Positions 5,204-7,665 of a DNA stretch of 7,665 bases are shown in pieces; the stretch's first letter is position 1; each line of letters begins with the position of its first letter. Source of the stretch: an uncultured Clostridia bacterium (lineage in GTDB: Bacteria > Bacillota > Clostridia > Oscillospirales > Ruminococcaceae); assembly GCA_937893735.1 (NCBI GenBank), contig CALBGD010000234.1, positions 1 to 7,665 of the forward strand, given 5' to 3'. A program made the translations under genes and the position numbers. The notes under the pieces were generated by a model, which was not told where the DNA came from, did no database searches, and saw only the letters and a program-made list of their open reading frames with translations.

Positions 5204-5704
5204 ATGAAGGGTTTTGCCGAAATACTCTGGGAGCGAAGCGATTTCATCGGAAACCAGTTCCCGCAGGAGGTCTGCGGAAAGATACTTCGGAGCATGGAAA
5301 TACTGAGCTCCATAAGCCCGGCTGGAGTACTTACCGAGATAACTCCGTCGGAATTTTCCGTGCTTTGCCGCTCCGCAGACCACCCCAAGCGCCACGGGAG
5401 CGCGGCAACCGTCGCGGATATCGCGGCACAGGTGAACGTATCAGTGCCGGCGGTGTCAAGGACGCTCCGCACGCTCCAGCAGAAGCAGCTCATAGAGCGA
5501 AGCGTTGACGAAGCAGACCGCCGCAATGTCCGCGTAACGCTGACAGAGGCAGGACAGAATATACTTGAGGAAAATATGCGGCGGGTCGTCGCAAAGCTGA
5601 ACAGTATACTGTCCGCGTTCTCACAGGAAGAAATGCGCACGATAGCAGAGCTTTACAGCAAATTCGCGAATGCGATGGCTGAAAGGCTAGGTAACGCTGA
5701 ATAA
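5204..5704 (+). CDS. MarR-family transcriptional regulator
   Basis: 166-residue winged helix-turn-helix regulator, usually a dimeric repressor released by small ligands. The HTH is seen as TVADIAAQVNVSVPAVSRTLRTLQ (69-92), with SVPAVSRTLRTL as recognition helix. The wing carries DEADRRNVRVTLTEAG (102-117), the DxRxxRVxLT signature. Helices about 1-35 and 119-162 would form the dimer interface. The ATG at 5204 is preferred over the adjacent TTG at 5201 because AGGCGG (5191-5196) then lies 7 bases upstream. The exporter gene downstream is its probable target, and the palindrome at 5145-5157 its probable operator. Oddity: the last residues N164-A-E166 and the stop codon are encoded by the left arm of a palindromic repeat; without the repeat block the protein would end at G163. 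The ligand is unknown. Confidence 0.93.
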   Translation: MKGFAEILWERSDFIGNQFPQEVCGKILRSMEILSSISPAGVLTEITPSEFSVLCRSADHPKRHGSAATVADIAAQVNVSVPAVSRTLRTLQQKQLIERSVDEADRRNVRVTLTEAGQNILEENMRRVVAKLNSILSAFSQEEMRTIAELYSKFANAMAERLGNAE

Positions 5705-5775
5705 AGCGAAGCATTACAAAGTCAGATGCGTGAGTTCACTCGTCTGAACGGGTCGATTTTGTTTTATTCAGCGTT
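5693..5775. repeat. Palindromic repeat unit 1
   Basis: Terminal arms AACGCTGAATAAA (5693-5705) and TTTATTCAGCGTT (5763-5775) are perfectly complementary over 13 bases. Inside, ACAAAGTC (5716-5723) can pair with GATTTTGT (5755-5762) using one G-T wobble, and the centre forms an imperfect stem CAGATGCGTG / CACTCGTCTG. Read as RNA, the whole unit folds into one long interrupted hairpin. The left arm contains the end of marR. Confidence 0.85.
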
Positions 5776-5784
5776 TCCCCGGGA

Positions 5785-5867
5785 TACGCTGAATATAGCG
5801 AAGCGTTACAAAATCAGACGCGTGAGTGCGCTCGTTTGAACGGGTCGATTTTGTTTTATTCAGCGTT
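5785..5867. repeat. Palindromic repeat unit 2
   Basis: Arms ACGCTGAATA (5786-5795) and TATTCAGCGT (5857-5866). Over the 81-base core it differs from unit 1 at 7 positions. Several differences keep the pairing: the T-G wobble of unit 1's central stem becomes C-G, and the G-T in ACAAAGTC:GATTTTGT becomes A-T in ACAAAATC:GATTTTGT. Its 3' end lies 31 bases before the exporter ATG. Confidence 0.85.
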
Positions 5868-5897
5868 TCCCTAGGATAACAGCCGAAAGGAGAATAT

Positions 5898-7665
5898 ATG
5901 CTAGAAATAAGGAATATAGTCAAGGACTATGAGACCGGTAGTGAAACAGTCCACGCGCTGAAAGGCGTTTCCATTGCATTCAGGGAGAGCGAGCTAGTTT
6001 CCATTCTGGGACAGTCCGGCTGCGGAAAGACCACGCTGCTGAACATCATCGGCGGACTTGACCAGTACACCAGCGGAGACCTGATAATCAACGGGCAGTC
6101 CACAAAGAAGTACAAGTCCTCCGACTGGGATACCTACCGCAACCACTCGGTAGGATTCATTTTCCAGAGCTACAACCTGATACCGCACCAGAGCGTGCTT
6201 TCAAACGTTGAGCTGGCGCTCACCCTCTCCGGAGTTTCCAAGGCGGAGCGCAGACAGCGCGCCAAGGAAGCCCTCGAAAAGGTAGGTCTGGGGAATCAGC
6301 TCAACAAGCGCCCGAACCAGATGTCCGGCGGCCAGATGCAGAGAGTTGCCATCGCGCGCGCCCTCGTAAACGACCCCGATATACTCCTCGCGGACGAGCC
6401 GACAGGCGCCCTCGACAGCGAGACCAGCATTCAGATAATGGAGCTCATCAAGGAGATAGCCCGCGACCGTCTGGTAATAATGGTAACGCACAACCCGGAG
6501 CTCGCCGAAAAGTACTCCACCCGTATCGTCAAGCTGCTTGACGGAAAGATCGTCGGCGACAGCGACCCGCTCGACCCCGCCGCACAGCCGGAATCCGCTC
6601 CCGAAGTGCGCCAGACGAACGTTTCCAAGGGAAAGAAAACCTCCATGTCGTTCCTGACGGCGCTTTCCCTGTCGAAAAACAACCTCATGACGAAAAAGGG
6701 CAGGACGTTCCTCACCTCCTTTGCAGGAAGCATAGGAATCATCGGAATCGCGCTTATCCTCTCGCTTTCAAACGGCGTGCAGGAATACATCAACAGCGTG
6801 GAGCGCTCAACGCTGGCATCATTCCCGGTGTCGATACAGCACGAGACCGTAGACTACACCAGTCTCATGACCTCCATGATGAACGTGCGGGATAACGCTG
6901 ACGAGGAGCGCGACCCCGACCGCATTTACACCAACGACATCTCCACCGAGATGACAAAAACCATGCTTTCCGAGGTGCAGACCAACAACCTGAAGGAATT
7001 CAAGGAGTACCTTGAAAGCAATCCCGAGGACATTCAGGAGCACATCAGCGAGGTCGCATACAGCTACGACCCGAACCTCTACATCTACGGACACGACCTT
7101 AACGACAATCTGATCCAGGTGAACCCCTCCACGGTCATGACCGCGATGATGGGCGAATCCATGGCGGCGAGCGTCAGCCAGATGACCTCCACCTATTCCT
7201 CCCTGATGGGCAGCAGCTCCATGAGCTCCTATGACGCATGGGAGGAGCTTCTCAGCACAGATATGCTGAAATCTGAATACGAGGTGCTGGCGGGCAGGCT
7301 CCCCGAAAGCTGGAACGAGGTAGTTCTGCTTGTTTCCGACCGTAACGAGCTTTCTGATATCACGCTGTACACTCTGGGACTGCGCGACCAGTCCGAGCTT
7401 GAGGGCATGATGGCGGCTGTAATGGCGGGCGAGAGCTTCGACATAGACACCGGCGACCAGTCTTTCAGCTATGACGAGCTGATGGGAATGCAGTTCAGCC
7501 TGCTGACCGCCCCGGATTTCTACCAGAAGAACGACGACGGCACATGGACTGATATGCGCGATGATGAGGCATACATGGAGAACGCCGTTTCAGAGGCTCC
7601 GCAGCTCAAGGTAGTCGGAATACTGAAACCCGACGCGGATTCCCTGATATCCACGACACGCTCCG
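5898..7665 (+). CDS. ABC exporter, fused ATP-binding and MacB-like permease (3' end outside window)
   Basis: The first 589 codons are visible and the frame is open at the window edge. The N-terminal ATPase (about 1-225) has Walker A GQSGCGKT (38-45), Q-loop FQSYNL (89-94), signature MSGGQMQR (142-149), Walker [10 protein letters not shown] (162-170) with E167, and switch H198; it groups with the MacB/LolD/FtsE type (GALDSETS after Walker B). After a Pro/Ala-rich linker (about 223-245), [17 protein letters not shown] leads into a membrane helix of about 271-291. A large extracytoplasmic region follows from about 295 to the window end. MacB-type permeases normally have three more helices after this domain, so several hundred residues are missing. 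AAAGGAG (5886-5892) lies 5 bases before the ATG. Probable role: efflux of, or resistance to, a drug, peptide or bile-like compound sensed by the upstream MarR; the substrate is inferred only. A Met/Ser-rich stretch lies at 414-444. Confidence 0.93.
   Translation, partial: MLEIRNIVKDYETGSETVHALKGVSIAFRESELVSILGQSGCGKTTLLNIIGGLDQYTSGDLIINGQSTKKYKSSDWDTYRNHSVGFIFQSYNLIPHQSVLSNVELALTLSGVSKAERRQRAKEALEKVGLGNQLNKRPNQMSGGQMQRVAIARALVNDPDILLADEPTGALDSETSIQIMELIKEIARDRLVIMVTHNPELAEKYSTRIVKLLDGKIVGDSDPLDPAAQPESAPEVRQTNVSKGKKTSMSFLTALSLSKNNLMTKKGRTFLTSFAGSIGIIGIALILSLSNGVQEYINSVERSTLASFPVSIQHETVDYTSLMTSMMNVRDNADEERDPDRIYTNDISTEMTKTMLSEVQTNNLKEFKEYLESNPEDIQEHISEVAYSYDPNLYIYGHDLNDNLIQVNPSTVMTAMMGESMAASVSQMTSTYSSLMGSSSMSSYDAWEELLSTDMLKSEYEVLAGRLPESWNEVVLLVSDRNELSDITLYTLGLRDQSELEGMMAAVMAGESFDIDTGDQSFSYDELMGMQFSLLTAPDFYQKNDDGTWTDMRDDEAYMENAVSEAPQLKVVGILKPDADSLISTTRS

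Larger units (their letters stand above)
5687..5875. mobile_element. Putative MITE-like palindromic element, tandemly duplicated, with CTAGG flanks
   Basis: Two homologous 81-base palindromic units (5694-5774, 5786-5866) lie between CTAGG at 5687-5691 and CTAGG at 5871-5875. A related CCGGG sits exactly midway (5779-5783), so the pentamers recur every 92 bases. The block has no coding capacity. Removing 5692-5875, an exact excision leaving one CTAGG, rebuilds the marR 3' end as CTA-GGA-TAA and leaves 18 bases to the exporter ATG. This fits a non-autonomous palindromic element that inserted with a 5-base target duplication and later duplicated. The repeats and the reconstruction are seen directly; mobility is inference. 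Confidence 0.6.

Noticed and set aside
5693..5867. CRISPR array
   Set aside because: Only two units, each a long palindrome, and no short repeats separated by unique spacers; no cas genes.
6431..6793. Minus-strand open frames inside the exporter gene (also near 6201, 6819 and 7229)
   Set aside because: Antisense shadows of an ABC transporter frame with all canonical motifs.

Overview
The window looks like a chromosomal segment from a Clostridia-class Firmicute, most likely Oscillospiraceae (Ruminococcus-like). The evidence is the rpsF-ssb-rpsR gene order, strong AGGAGG ribosome binding sites, consensus sigma-A promoters with 17-base spacers, an S18 with zinc-type Cys/His ligands, and a fused ATPase/permease exporter of the kind common in gut clostridia. 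This placement comes from recognition of families, not from a search.

Layout. (1) 1-903, minus strand: a type II secretion/type IV pilus inner-membrane protein (GspF/PilC family). Its start is in the window and its 3' end is cut off; it has its own extended -10 promoter at 997-1025. (2) 904-1413: a divergent control region with the pilC promoter on one side and two candidate promoters plus a structured leader for the ribosomal operon on the other. (3) 1414-2511, plus strand: rpsF-ssb-rpsR (S6, single-strand DNA-binding protein, S18), closed by a terminator at 2549-2586. (4) 2662-3861: a secreted protein of unknown function with a beta-rich, turn-repeat N-terminal half. (5) 3927-4403: a GNAT acetyltransferase with a consensus promoter and a strong terminator. 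(6) 4404-4707: a non-coding stretch holding a 25-base near-perfect palindrome and a weak candidate small transcript. (7) 4708-5031, minus strand: a small membrane protein with a bacterial PH domain. (8) 5204-5704 and 5898-7665 (open at the window end), plus strand: a MarR-family repressor followed by a MacB-like ABC exporter. The marR promoter carries a perfect 13-base palindrome overlapping its -10 box, a plausible autoregulatory operator.

The most notable feature lies between marR and the exporter gene. Two 81-base palindromic units (74 of 81 positions identical, period 92) form a block flanked by the 5-base direct repeat CTAGG. The left arm of the first unit encodes the last three residues and the stop codon of marR. 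Removing the block together with one CTAGG copy restores a marR ending in Leu-Gly-stop, 18 bases before the exporter ATG, with the ribosome binding site in between. The sequence therefore reads as an ordinary repressor-exporter operon interrupted by a non-autonomous palindromic (MITE-like) element that became tandemly duplicated. No CRISPR array, rRNA, tRNA or complete insertion sequence was seen.
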